Source: Prevotella sp.
GTDB lineage: Bacteria > Bacteroidota > Bacteroidia > Bacteroidales > Bacteroidaceae
Assembly (NCBI GenBank): GCA_017471245.1
Contig: JAFUVB010000055.1
Coordinates: forward strand, 1-34,458
DNA: 34,458 bases
Reading direction: 5' to 3'
Position numbers and translations under genes: made by a program. Below the pieces are notes generated by a model, which worked only from the letters and a program-made list of their open reading frames with translations, was not told the origin of the DNA and made no database searches. Every line of letters starts with the position of its first letter. Position 1 is the first letter of the stretch. Shown here in pieces: positions 1-8,255 of the stretch.

Positions 1-572
1 CCCGTTTCGAAGTACAGCGAAGTGACATCGTAGAACATCAGCCCAATGCTGCCTCCGAGAATCTTGCGGGTATGCTCCACGCTTATCTGTTGTACCAGTT
101 CACGCTGTCTGTTGTACAGTTTGTCCATGTAGCGGTATATCTGGTCAAGGCTGACGTCCTCATGGAAATAAGACTTCAGATAGTCTGCAGTGGCCGACTT
201 GCTCAGGGGCTGGCAGATGCGGGCGATGACCAGATGACGGAGGATCTCGTCCCTTATCCTGCCAAAGCCGATGCTGTCGTAGACCTGGTTCAGAATCTGC
301 TGGGGACCGTTCAGGACAACGGCAGAGATGTTGTTCAGTACACGCTCCGACTCAAGGAACTCCTGCTGTACGATACTGCTCTGGGCAAAGTCAATCTCCT
401 GCTGCCCGCCATACCTGCGTACCCACTCAGCCGCTTTGGCATACAGGCGGTCTGCCTCTTCCTCGGTCTTTGCAACACCGAAGCTTTTGACCTCCTTGAA
501 GCCGCCACGGCTCTTGTCGACTACCACAACACTGATGGTGCCCGTCCTGTTTCTCTTCTTACGTGGGAACAT
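1..572 (-). mobile_element. IS1634-type transposase, N-terminal part (runs off the window)
   Basis: Reading leftward from an ATG at 570-572, an open frame runs without a stop to the window edge (about 190 codons). It starts MFPRKKRNRTGTISVVVV, has a region ending RYGGQQEIDF near residue 60, then LMFYDVTSLYFETG at the window edge. From memory this matches the N-terminal part of IS1634-family DDE transposases of Bacteroidetes. The Asp in FYDVT would be the first catalytic carboxylate; the rest lies outside the window. A -7-like box (TACCTTTG in minus sense, 577-584) is only a few bases from the ATG, so the message would be nearly leaderless. The outer end of the element could not be located. 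The other strand of this stretch is also open, but that is a shadow. Confidence 0.8.
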
Positions 573-685
573 GCCGCAAAGGTACACAAATTTTCTGAGT
601 CACCCAAGTCACCGAGCAAAATTCCCTGTTTATCGGGGTTTCAACTAGGTTGAGCCTTCGGAAATGTTAAAACCGCCGAAGTCAG

Positions 686-757
686 GAGTGAAGAATTGGA
701 AAGTTAAGAATTAAGAGTGAAGAATTGGAAAGTTAAGAATTAAGAGTGAAGAGTGAA
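686..757. repeat. Tandem 29-bp repeat (GAGTGAA type)
   Basis: Two exact 29-bp copies (686-714 and 715-743), each opening GAGTGAAGAATTGG and ending AAGAATTAA, are followed by two partial 7-bp copies GAGTGAA (744-757). The repeat lies between the insertion sequence and the terminator of the next gene. I see no coding or known regulatory role. Confidence 0.85.
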
Positions 758-764
758 GAATACA

Positions 765-808
765 GAAGAAAGCCGCCATTGTTCCATGGAGCAATGGCGG
801 CTTTCTTC
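765..808 (-). terminator. Strong 17-bp hairpin terminator
   Basis: GAAGAAAGCCGCCATTG (765-781) pairs perfectly with 792-808 around a 10-nt loop. Read on the minus strand, the stem ends in a T-containing tract (CTTTCTTC), and it lies just downstream of the minus-strand gene at 844-1275. It most likely terminates that gene. Confidence 0.85.
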
Positions 809-843
809 GTTAATTGTTGCTACTTGTTTCTTGCCTCCAATGT

Positions 844-1275
844 CTATTTCTGCAGTGCTTCTTTTTTCTTGAACACCACCTTTGTGGGGATTTTCTGCCA
901 TTTGTTGTTGACAGGGAATTTCAAGGTGCTGCCATCCAAGTGCTTGAATGATATGGTGCCGTCGGCGTTCAGCGTCATGGTGGCTTCGAAATCCTCACTT
1001 CCGTAGTTATTGATCATCTCAATGTGAGCTGTGTTGCCATCGGTTTCAGAAGAAACGATAGGCCATACGTGGGCGCATTGAGTGGATCCCATATAGCCAT
1101 CAACATCCCCGAATACTTCCTGACCAGGCACTGTCACATTCTTATCGTGGAAGTTGATGACGATGAAAATCTTAAGATCCTCATTGACATACTTGCCAAC
1201 GAAAGGCTTATCTGCCTGTGCCATGACGTTGGCTGCAAACAGCATGCATGCGAAAAACAGCAGTGACTTTTTCAT
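844..1275 (-). CDS. Small secreted protein of unknown function
   Basis: 143 residues. The ATG at 1273-1275 is chosen because it opens a clean signal peptide (MKKSLLFFACMLFAANVMAQ, cleavage probably near A-Q), whereas a longer in-frame version only adds a hydrophilic leader overlapping the promoter. The mature part is a compact, probably beta-rich domain with two short motifs of alternating polar and hydrophobic residues (NADGTISFKHLDGSTLKF). No cofactor motif, lipobox or catalytic motif is visible. It is probably exported to the periplasm or outside the cell. It stands alone between a Bacteroidetes-type promoter (1298-1329) and a strong terminator (765-808), so it is a single-gene transcript. 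I do not recognise the family. Confidence 0.8.
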   Translation of the reverse strand: MKKSLLFFACMLFAANVMAQADKPFVGKYVNEDLKIFIVINFHDKNVTVPGQEVFGDVDGYMGSTQCAHVWPIVSSETDGNTAHIEMINNYGSEDFEATMTLNADGTISFKHLDGSTLKFPVNNKWQKIPTKVVFKKKEALQK

Positions 1276-1297
1276 CTTGATATTGTTTTGAATGGCG

Positions 1298-1329
1298 CAA
1301 AGATAACTATCTTTCGTCAAGAAATCAAA
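1298..1329 (-). promoter_or_regulatory. Bacteroidetes-type promoter for the secreted protein
   Basis: On the minus strand, TTTG (1326-1329) and TATCTTTG (1298-1305) are separated by 20 bp, matching the -33/-7 consensus of the Bacteroidetes primary sigma factor. The start codon follows about 22 bp after the -7 box. Confidence 0.75.
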
Positions 1330-1356
1330 TGTTTTGCGGAAAAAGTAACATTGAAA

Positions 1357-1388
1357 GTTGGTAATAAAGGATTTTTATGCTATCTTTG
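1357..1388 (+). promoter_or_regulatory. Bacteroidetes-type promoter for the glycogen operon
   Basis: GTTG (1357-1360) and TATCTTTG (1381-1388) are 20 bp apart. The glycogen synthase ATG follows at 1410, giving a short leader. The promoter lies back-to-back with the one for the minus-strand secreted protein. Confidence 0.75.
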
Positions 1389-1409
1389 CAGGCGTTATAA
1401 GAAATCAAG

Positions 1410-3074
1410 ATGGCAAAAGGTATTTTAGTGCCCGACTTTGTTTTTGAGTCAAGTTGGGAGGTTTGCAATAAGGTAGGAGGAATTTATACTGTATTATCTA
1501 CAAGGGCAAAGACTCTTCAGGATATGATGAATGACAGAATTATCTTCATTGGTCCTGATTGTTGGAAGGAGAAAGATTGTCCTTATTTCAAAGAAGACAC
1601 CGCCTTGTTTGCTGATTGGAAGAACGATGCCACGGCTTCCGGCTTGAAGATGAGAATTGGAAGATGGGACATTCCGGGCAAGCCGATAGCCATCCTTGTA
1701 GATTTTAATCCCTATTTTGCTCAGAAAGACCAGATATATACATGGTTGTGGGAGAACTATCAGGTGGATTCCCTTCATGCATACGGCGACTACGATGAGG
1801 CTTCCATGTTCTCTTACGCCGCTGCTTTGGTGGTTGAGAGCTTTTATGCAAAATACTTGAATCCCGGAATGAAGGTTATCTATCATGGAAACGAGTGGAT
1901 GACCGGTCTCGGATTGCTATATATCAATAAGGTGTTGCCCGAGGTTGCCACCATTTTCACTACTCATGCCACCAGCATCGGGCGTAGCATTGCCGGAAAC
2001 AACAAGCCGCTCTACGACTATCTCTTTGCTTATCAGGGCGACCAGATGGCTTGGGAACTGAACATGCAGAGCAAGCACTCTATTGAAAAGCAGACAGCCC
2101 ATTTCGTTGACTGCTTCACCACCGTGAGCGATATCACTGCGAATGAGTGTAAAGAGCTGTTGGACAAGCCTGTAGACTATGTGTTGCCGAATGGGTTCGA
2201 CAACAGTTTCGTGCCAAAAGGAGCCACGTTTACCAAGAAAAGGAAGGCTGCGAGAAAGTGCCTGCTCGGTGTTGCCAACGCATTGTTGGGAACCGACTTG
2301 CAGGATGATACGCTGATTGTTTCCACAAGCGGCCGGTATGAGTTCCGCAACAAAGGTGTTGACGTGTTTATCGAGGCAATGAACCGCTTGCTTCGTGACC
2401 GGAATCTCAACAAGACAGTGCTTGCCTTCATCGAAGTACCCGGTTGGGTGGGGGAGCCTCGGCAGGATTTGGTAGCCCGTCTGCATAGCGGAAAGAAATA
2501 TGATACGCCATTGGAGGTGCCTGAAATTACCCATTGGCTCCACAATATGTCGCACGACAATGTGCTCGGCATGCTGAAATACCTTGATATGCACAACAGA
2601 AAGGACGACCGGGTGAAGCTTATCTTCCTGCCTTGTTACCTCACTGGCGATGACGGCGTGCTGAACATGACCTACTATGATCTGGTGTTGGGCAACGACC
2701 TGTGCATCTATCCGTCCTATTATGAGCCTTGGGGATACACGCCATTGGAGGCAGTGGCGTTCAAAGTGCCATGTGTGACGACCGATCTTTCCGGTTTCGG
2801 CTTGTGGGCGAATACGGTGAAGGGCGGATACAGCGAGATTGAGGATGGCGTGAAGGTGATCCGCCGCACCGACTACAACTACAGTGAGGTGGCCGACAGC
2901 ATTAAAGACACTGTGACCAAGTATTCCAACATGACGGATGCTGAGGTGAAAACCTCGCGGAGCAATGCCGAAAACCTGTCGAAGAAGGCTCTCTGGTGCC
3001 ATTTCATCAAGTATTATCAGCAGGCATACCACTTTGCCCTCCAGAAGGCAGAGGGTCGCAAACGCCAGAAATGA
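1410..3074 (+). CDS. Glycogen synthase, GT3 family (eukaryote-like)
   Basis: 554 residues. It should transfer glucose from a nucleotide sugar to the non-reducing end of glycogen in the cytoplasm. The N-terminus contains SSWEVCNKVGGIYTVLSTRA, the nucleotide-binding signature of animal and fungal glycogen synthases (WEVANKVGGIYTVL), not the KTGGL motif of bacterial GT5 GlgA. The C-terminal domain has PSYYEPWGYTPLEA with Glu439 in the position of the GT3 catalytic carboxylate. The length is shorter than eukaryotic enzymes, which carry extra regulatory tails. The phosphorylase starts 73 bp downstream on the same strand, so synthesis and breakdown are probably co-transcribed. The donor (UDP- or ADP-glucose) cannot be read from the sequence. 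Confidence 0.9.
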   Translation: MAKGILVPDFVFESSWEVCNKVGGIYTVLSTRAKTLQDMMNDRIIFIGPDCWKEKDCPYFKEDTALFADWKNDATASGLKMRIGRWDIPGKPIAILVDFNPYFAQKDQIYTWLWENYQVDSLHAYGDYDEASMFSYAAALVVESFYAKYLNPGMKVIYHGNEWMTGLGLLYINKVLPEVATIFTTHATSIGRSIAGNNKPLYDYLFAYQGDQMAWELNMQSKHSIEKQTAHFVDCFTTVSDITANECKELLDKPVDYVLPNGFDNSFVPKGATFTKKRKAARKCLLGVANALLGTDLQDDTLIVSTSGRYEFRNKGVDVFIEAMNRLLRDRNLNKTVLAFIEVPGWVGEPRQDLVARLHSGKKYDTPLEVPEITHWLHNMSHDNVLGMLKYLDMHNRKDDRVKLIFLPCYLTGDDGVLNMTYYDLVLGNDLCIYPSYYEPWGYTPLEAVAFKVPCVTTDLSGFGLWANTVKGGYSEIEDGVKVIRRTDYNYSEVADSIKDTVTKYSNMTDAEVKTSRSNAENLSKKALWCHFIKYYQQAYHFALQKAEGRKRQK

Positions 3075-3147
3075 CCATCATGCCACGTTGTGCAGGGATT
3101 ATATGAAAGAATTACTTTGCATTTAAAAACATAAATATTGAGAGATT

Positions 3148-5709
3148 ATGAAAATTAAAGCTGATTATGCCAGTGCTCCGCAGTGGAAAGAGATGACCGT
3201 AAAGTCGAGTCTTCCCGAAGAGTTGAAATGTCTCGACGAGCTCGCTCACAACATGTGGTGGGCGTGGAACTATGAGGCACGCGAGCTTTGGAGAAGTCTT
3301 GACGAAGAATTGTATGAGGACGTTAACCACAATCCGGTGCAGCTGCTCGACCGTCTGAGCTATCACCGTAAGGAAGAGATTGTTAAGGACAAGGAGATTA
3401 TGAAGAATGTGAAGAGCGTTTACAAACTCTTCCGCAAGTATATGGACGTGGAACCCGACAATGAGCGCCCTTCCGTGGCTTATTTCTGCATGGAATACGG
3501 TCTCAACCAGGTGTTGAAGATCTATTCAGGCGGTCTGGGCATGCTCGCCGGCGACTATCTGAAAGAGGCTTCCGACAGCAATGTGAACATGTGTGCTGTG
3601 GGATTCCTCTATCGTTTCGGCTATTTCACGCAGAGTCTGAGCATGGACGGTCAGCAGATTGCCAACTATGAGGCTCAGCATTTCAACTCGCTGCCCATTG
3701 AGCGCCAGCTCGACGCCGACGGAAACCCATTAGTGGTGGACGTACCCTATATGAACTATCAGGTGCATGCATACGTTTGGCGCGTGAATGTGGGACGCAT
3801 TCCGCTCTATCTCTTAGATACCGACAATGAAATGAACTCTGAGTTCGACAAACCCATCACTCATGCCCTCTACGGAGGTGACTGGGAGAACCGCCTGAAG
3901 CAGGAAATACTGCTCGGTATCGGCGGTATGCTCACGCTGAAGAAGCTTGGCATCAAGAAAGATATCTATCATTGCAACGAGGGACACGCCGCTCTTTGCA
4001 ACCTGCAGCGCCTTTGCGACTACATCCAGGGCGGTATGTCGTTCAACCAGGCTATGGAACTGGTTCGCGCAAGCGGTCTCTACACATGCCATACGCCCGT
4101 TCCCGCCGGTCACGACTATTTCGACGAGGGTCTTTTCGGCAAGTATATGGGTGGCTACCCCGCACTTCTCGGCATCACGTGGGACGAGTTCATCGGCATG
4201 GGACGCACCAATCCCGAAGACAAGAACGAGAAATTCTCCATGTCAACCTTTGCCATCAACACTTGTCAGGAGGTGAACGGTGTGTCGAAACTGCACGGAT
4301 GGGTGAGCCAGAAGATGTTCGCGCCCATCTGGAAAGGCTATTTCCCGGAGGAAAACCATGTGGGCTATGTCACTAACGGTGTGCACTTCCCGTCATGGGC
4401 AGCATCAGAATGGCGCCATCTCTATGCCAAGTATTTCGACAAGAGCCACATGAGCGACCAGAGCAACGAGCAGATATGGCACGCCATCTACAATGTTCCC
4501 GATACAGAGATATGGGCAACCCGCATGGCTCTGAAGAAGAAGCTCACAGAATATATACGCACGAAGTTCCGCGAGAACTGGCTGAAGAACCAGGGCGACC
4601 CTTCGCGCGTGCTCTCTCTGTTGGAGAAGATCAATCCGAATGCACTGATGATTGGCTTCTGCCGCCGTTTTGCCACATACAAACGTGCTCATCTGCTGTT
4701 CACCGACCTCGACCGATTGAGCAAGATCGTGAACAATCCCGACCGCCCGGTGCAGTTCCTCTTTGCAGGAAAAGCACATCCCGCCGACGGAGCAGGGCAG
4801 GGGCTGATCAAGAAAATCTATGAAATCAGTCAGCGTCCCGAATTCTTGGGCAAGATCATCTTCCTCGAAGACTATGACTTCCGCCTTGCTCGCCGTCTGG
4901 TTTCAGGCGTTGACATCTGGATGAACACACCTACTCGTCCGTTGGAGGCATCAGGCACATCTGGCGAAAAGGCCGAGATGAACGGCGTGGTGAACCTTTC
5001 TGTGTTAGACGGATGGTGGCTTGAGGGCTATCGCGAGGGTGCCGGATGGGCTTTAACAGAGAAACGCACCTACCAGAACCAGGAATATCAGGATCAGCTC
5101 GACGCTGCAACCATCTACGGATTGCTGGAAAACGAGATCGTTCCGCTCTATTATAACAAGAATGAGCAGGGATATAGCGAGGGATGGATCAATGTGATCA
5201 AGAACTCTATCGCCACTATCGCCCCGCATTATACCATGAAGCGCCAGTTGGACGACTATTATGACAAGTTCTACAACAAGGAGGCAAAGCGCTTCAAGGA
5301 GCTTTCTGCCAACGACAACCGCCTTGCCAAGGACCTCGCCCTGTGGAAAGAGACCGTGGCAGAGCGCTGGGATGCCATAACAGTGGTGAACCGTGAGAAC
5401 AATGTGCCTGCCGACGGAATGGAAAGCGGCAAGGAATACAAGTTCAGGTTTGTGGTTGACGAGCAGGGACTCGACGATGCCATCGGACTGGAGATGGTTG
5501 CCACGAGCACCGATAAGAATGGCGAAGAGCGCGTAATCGACGTGCGCCCGTTCAATGTCGTGGGCAGAGAAGGCAATCTCTACACCTTCGAAACCACGGT
5601 GAAGGGTGTTCAGGCCGGTGTCTACAAGGTTGCCGTGCGCATGTATCCCAAGAACGAGCATCTTCCTCATCGTCAGGACTTCGCATACGTGAAGTGGTTT
5701 GAGTATTGA
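3148..5709 (+). CDS. glgP: Alpha-glucan (glycogen) phosphorylase, GT35
   Basis: 853 residues. It releases glucose-1-phosphate from alpha-1,4-glucan with inorganic phosphate, using pyridoxal phosphate. The N-terminal segment (to about residue 110, with HNMWWAWN) is the DUF3417-type head of the short alpha-glucan phosphorylase branch. Core motifs include [29 protein letters not shown] and [10 protein letters not shown]. The cofactor motif [14 protein letters not shown] places the PLP lysine at about K608, followed by NLSVLDGWW. After about residue 750 there is an extra domain of about 100 residues (from [12 protein letters not shown] to the end), probably a beta-sandwich that may help bind or orient glucan. 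A strong terminator follows at 5743-5802. Confidence 0.93.
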   Translation: MKIKADYASAPQWKEMTVKSSLPEELKCLDELAHNMWWAWNYEARELWRSLDEELYEDVNHNPVQLLDRLSYHRKEEIVKDKEIMKNVKSVYKLFRKYMDVEPDNERPSVAYFCMEYGLNQVLKIYSGGLGMLAGDYLKEASDSNVNMCAVGFLYRFGYFTQSLSMDGQQIANYEAQHFNSLPIERQLDADGNPLVVDVPYMNYQVHAYVWRVNVGRIPLYLLDTDNEMNSEFDKPITHALYGGDWENRLKQEILLGIGGMLTLKKLGIKKDIYHCNEGHAALCNLQRLCDYIQGGMSFNQAMELVRASGLYTCHTPVPAGHDYFDEGLFGKYMGGYPALLGITWDEFIGMGRTNPEDKNEKFSMSTFAINTCQEVNGVSKLHGWVSQKMFAPIWKGYFPEENHVGYVTNGVHFPSWAASEWRHLYAKYFDKSHMSDQSNEQIWHAIYNVPDTEIWATRMALKKKLTEYIRTKFRENWLKNQGDPSRVLSLLEKINPNALMIGFCRRFATYKRAHLLFTDLDRLSKIVNNPDRPVQFLFAGKAHPADGAGQGLIKKIYEISQRPEFLGKIIFLEDYDFRLARRLVSGVDIWMNTPTRPLEASGTSGEKAEMNGVVNLSVLDGWWLEGYREGAGWALTEKRTYQNQEYQDQLDAATIYGLLENEIVPLYYNKNEQGYSEGWINVIKNSIATIAPHYTMKRQLDDYYDKFYNKEAKRFKELSANDNRLAKDLALWKETVAERWDAITVVNRENNVPADGMESGKEYKFRFVVDEQGLDDAIGLEMVATSTDKNGEERVIDVRPFNVVGREGNLYTFETTVKGVQAGVYKVAVRMYPKNEHLPHRQDFAYVKWFEY

Positions 5710-5742
5710 TGCTGCTGAATAATAATTGCAGTTTTTAGTTTT

Positions 5743-5802
5743 CTTGCCACCAACGCTGCCTCTATTTAATCAAAATGGGGCATCGTTGGTGGCAAGTTTT
5801 TT
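5743..5802 (+). terminator. Rho-independent terminator of the glycogen operon
   Basis: CTTGCCACCAACG (5743-5755) pairs perfectly with 5784-5796 and is followed directly by TTTTTTCTTG on the plus strand. It lies 34 bp after the phosphorylase stop codon. Confidence 0.85.
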
Positions 5803-5893
5803 CTTGTAGTTTACCATTCCTCCCATGTGAAAAAATGAATTGATGTGACACCTGAGGTTATTGCGTTGAAAATCAGACGGTTGTGCGATAATT

Positions 5894-6137
5894 AACCCGC
5901 ACCCGATCCCACACCCGATGCCACACCCACGTGGAGATTTTGAGTATAATATTAAGAGGTGAGAGGTGGGAGGATTAGAAGATTAGAGAATACATTCGAC
6001 TAAAAGTTGTCTGTAGCAAGACTATCGTCTACACTCCTCCACTCCTTTACTCCTATACTCCTTTATTCTCCCTTCTTAATTCTAAACTCAAAACCTCCAC
6101 GTGGGTGTGGCATCGGGTGCGGGATCGGGTGCGGGTT
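5894..6137. repeat. 52-nt imperfect inverted repeat (50/52) with 140-nt spacer
   Basis: The left arm (5894-5945) and right arm (6086-6137) are reverse complements at 50 of 52 positions. Each arm contains two 12-bp direct repeats of the form CACCCGATSCCA, then CACCCACGTGG. Both mismatches become G-U pairs in a minus-strand transcript, so that RNA would be fully paired. A further 13-bp copy of the outer tip (TTAACCCGCACCC, 5892-5904) occurs inverted at 6178-6190. The spacer has a purine-rich tract (about 5955-5990) and a period-9/10 pyrimidine tract with ACTCCT repeats (about 6031-6077). No gene is visible in 5710-6487. Confidence 0.9.
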
Positions 6138-6254
6138 GGAATTCAGATAACTTGCTGATTATAAGCGATTTGTGGTTGGGTGCGGGTTAAAAGCATTTTT
6201 TACATAGGGAGAACATCTTCCCGCCCTTTTACAAGGACGGATGTTTCATCTCCC

Positions 6255-6342
6255 AAAACATAAGGTTTCGAGGTTCAAAAGCATAGGTTTCGAACCTCAA
6301 AAACATAGATTTCGAGGCTTAAAAACATAGGTTTTAGAATTT
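6255..6342. repeat. Four 22-bp tandem repeats (CATAGGTTTCGA type), locus A
   Basis: Four consecutive units of exactly 22 bp (6255-6276, 6277-6298, 6299-6320, 6321-6342) share the pattern AAAAxCATAGGTTTCGA followed by a variable tail. The tails of units 1 and 2 are complementary (GAGGTTC 6270-6276 with GAACCTC 6292-6298), allowing a small hairpin. Related units occur at 22948-23049. Confidence 0.85.
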
Positions 6343-6416
6343 GAAGCTATTTTGGGGAAGTCAAGCAGCTATTCAGAGCCGAAGACTATTGGCATGAAAG
6401 GCTTGATGTAGAAGTT

Positions 6417-6469
6417 ATGCCACCAATGACAACGCACTCAAAATCAAGTGGTTGTTGCATTGGTGGCAT
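6417..6469 (-). terminator. Hairpin downstream of prs, probable terminator
   Basis: ATGCCACCAATG (6417-6428) pairs perfectly with 6458-6469, extended by ACAAC/GTTGT with a bulge. It lies 18 bp past the prs stop codon. There is no clear T-run on the minus strand, so termination is likely but not certain. The stem core GCCACCAA resembles that of the glycogen operon terminator. Confidence 0.55.
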
Positions 6470-6487
6470 GAAAATGTTTTGCTGTTT

Positions 6488-7426
6488 TCAGACGATATAC
6501 TGGTCGCTGATGCTCTTGTTCTCTACCACACGCTGGATGGTATCGGCAAACATGTCGGCAACAGACAGCTGTTTCACTTTGTCGCAACGCTTGGTGTAGG
6601 GGATGGAATCGGTGAAGACAATCTCCTCGAGGGCGCTCTCCTGTACGCGGTCGCTTGCCGGTCCGCTCATCACACAGTGGCTGGCGCAGGCGCGAACACT
6701 CTTTGCTCCGGCTGCTTTCATGATGTCGGCGGCCTTGGTGATGGTGCCGGCGGTGTCGACCATGTCATCAACAATCACAACATTCTTGCCGCATACGTCA
6801 CCGATGATCTGCATGCTCTCCACGACGTTGGCACGTGCGCGGGTCTTGTTGCATAGCACCAGCGGGCAGCCGAGGTATTTTGCGTATGTGTTTGCACGCT
6901 TGGATCCGCCCACATCAGGCGATGCGATGACCATGTCTTCAAGCTTCAGGCTCTTCAGATATGGGAGGATGACACCTGAGGCATACAAATGATCCACGGG
7001 AACATCGAAGAAACCTTGTATCTGGTCGGCATGGAGGTCCATCGTTATCACACGATCCACGCCGGCAACGCTCAGCAAGTCGGCCACGAGTTTGGCGCCG
7101 ATGCTCACGCGGGGCTTGTCTTTCCTGTCCTGTCGCGCCCATCCGAAATAGGGGATAACGGCATTAATGCTCTTCGCCGATGCCCTTTTTGCTGCGTCGA
7201 TCATCAGGAGCAGCTCCATCAGATTGTCGGAATTGGGGAACGTGCTCTGCACCAGGAAGATGTCGCGCCCACGGATTGATTGCTCGTATGACACGGCAAA
7301 CTCACCGTCTGAAAACTTTGTCATCACCAGTTTTCCTAATGGACAGCCAAGACTTTGGCAAATGCGTTCTGCAAGGTATTTGGTGGCGGTGCCAGAAAAT
7401 ACCATAAAAGAATTTGAGTCGATCAT
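6488..7426 (-). CDS. prs: Ribose-phosphate pyrophosphokinase (PRPP synthetase)
   Basis: 312 residues, the usual length. It makes phosphoribosyl pyrophosphate from ribose-5-phosphate and ATP for purine, pyrimidine, histidine, tryptophan and NAD synthesis. The ATP-binding flexible loop (FGWARQDRKDKPR, about 94-106) and the ribose-phosphate/pyrophosphate loop (VVIVDDMVDTAGTI, 216-229) are both intact, as is the MDLHADQIQGFF segment (129-140). These are features of class I enzymes. It lies 85 bp downstream of a ThiE-like gene on the same strand, and I see no separate TAnnTTTG box in that gap, so the two may be co-transcribed. A hairpin follows at 6417-6469. Confidence 0.95.
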   Translation of the reverse strand: MIDSNSFMVFSGTATKYLAERICQSLGCPLGKLVMTKFSDGEFAVSYEQSIRGRDIFLVQSTFPNSDNLMELLLMIDAAKRASAKSINAVIPYFGWARQDRKDKPRVSIGAKLVADLLSVAGVDRVITMDLHADQIQGFFDVPVDHLYASGVILPYLKSLKLEDMVIASPDVGGSKRANTYAKYLGCPLVLCNKTRARANVVESMQIIGDVCGKNVVIVDDMVDTAGTITKAADIMKAAGAKSVRACASHCVMSGPASDRVQESALEEIVFTDSIPYTKRCDKVKQLSVADMFADTIQRVVENKSISDQYIV

Positions 7427-7511
7427 TGTGTCTTTTTGTTATTCATTGATTCGTGTATATTCTCAGTCTGATCATGCTGCAGGAAGTTGTCTTTCGCTCA
7501 TCGTTTCCAGC

Positions 7512-8120
7512 TTATCCCACAGCCTTGCGCAGTTTCTCGAAATGGGTTATCAGTTCTTTATAGTCTTGCTGATTATGAATGTCGAAGCGGTTCCACAGGT
7601 CACCGCAGATCACAACACCTCCGAAGCCTAACTCTTTGGCGATCTTCACGTTGTCGAGATTCATGCCGCCCAATGCGTAGACATGTTTGTCGATGAGTCC
7701 CATGCCGGATGCCTGTTCCAGCTGTTCCATCGTGAAGGTGGCTTCTGCGTCTTTTTCGCTCTGGCTGTGGAAAATATATTTCAGGAAGACATATTCTGCC
7801 TTCTTTTTTGCAGCTTTCAGCTTGTCGAGCTCCATGCAGGTACGGCTGAAACGTCCTTTATAGCCATCGGGTTTGGGCGCATCTGGTGATTCGATATGTA
7901 TGCCTGCCAGTCCGTATTCGTTTTTCAGGTAATAATGGTCGTGTACGGTTATCTTGCGATAATAGCTGTCTGGCAAAAGCGAAAGCAACCGCTCGGCATA
8001 CATGGGCGAGGAGTCGGGCTTGTACAAGTGCAGGTTGTCCAGCCCCTCGTCGAAGAGGGTTGAAATGATTTTGTCTTCTTCCACAAAGAATGTGGGCTTG
8101 GTCATGAGAACGAGTTTCAT
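7512..8120 (-). CDS. Thiamine phosphate synthase-like protein (ThiE/TenI superfamily)
   Basis: 202 residues, the ThiE size. ThiE enzymes join the pyrimidine and thiazole halves of thiamine in a TIM barrel. Matching segments are KITVHDHYYLKNEYGLAGIH (strand and glycine region), FSRTCMELDKLKAAKKKAEY, EYVFLKYIFHSQ (in place of DYVFLSPIFDS) and YALGGM near residue 150 followed by GFGGVVICGDLW. Standard residues of the catalytic TKT-type loop are not evident, so it could be a TenI-like aminase/isomerase relative instead of a true synthase. No thi gene is nearby and there is no room for a TPP riboswitch upstream. A -7 box (TACTTTTG, minus sense, 8143-8150) precedes it. Confidence 0.7.
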   Translation of the reverse strand: MKLVLMTKPTFFVEEDKIISTLFDEGLDNLHLYKPDSSPMYAERLLSLLPDSYYRKITVHDHYYLKNEYGLAGIHIESPDAPKPDGYKGRFSRTCMELDKLKAAKKKAEYVFLKYIFHSQSEKDAEATFTMEQLEQASGMGLIDKHVYALGGMNLDNVKIAKELGFGGVVICGDLWNRFDIHNQQDYKELITHFEKLRKAVG

Positions 8121-8142
8121 CGTCTTTTTTCCTTTTATGGTG

Positions 8143-8150
8143 CAAAAGTA
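8143..8150 (-). promoter_or_regulatory. -7 box for the ThiE-like gene (and probably prs)
   Basis: TACTTTTG in minus sense fits TAnnTTTG and ends 23 bp before the start codon. A weak ATTG lies 20 bp upstream (8171-8174). Confidence 0.55.
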
Positions 8151-8226
8151 TTAAAAATATCGCAAACATGCAATATAATATCAATAAAAAAACAGTTGCT
8201 GTAGCCACTTTCTCGTTATTTTTGCT

Positions 8227-8234
8227 TATCTTTG
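8227..8234 (+). promoter_or_regulatory. -7 box for nspC
   Basis: TATCTTTG ends 22 bp before the nspC ATG, the same spacing as at other promoters here. No good -33 box is visible. Divergent from the ThiE-like gene promoter. Confidence 0.6.
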
Positions 8235-8255
8235 CATTATCAAACGCAATATACA

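Noticed and set aside
72-653. Long plus-strand open frame over the first 650 bases
   Set aside because: It is antisense to the IS1634-type transposase frame, which has clear family motifs; the plus product has none.
656-681. CTTCGG/CCGAAG inverted repeat as the end of the insertion sequence
   Set aside because: Only 6 bp with a 14-nt loop; the other end of the element is outside the window, so it cannot be matched.
1917-3032. 371-codon minus-strand frame
   Set aside because: It lies wholly opposite the glycogen synthase gene and shows no recognisable motif; a codon-bias shadow.
6255-6342. Possible CRISPR array
   Set aside because: Units are directly adjacent at 22 bp without spacers, and no cas gene is near.
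8121-8255. TPP riboswitch ahead of the ThiE-like gene
   Set aside because: The leader is only about 20 nt after the -7 box and no conserved TPP aptamer motif is visible.
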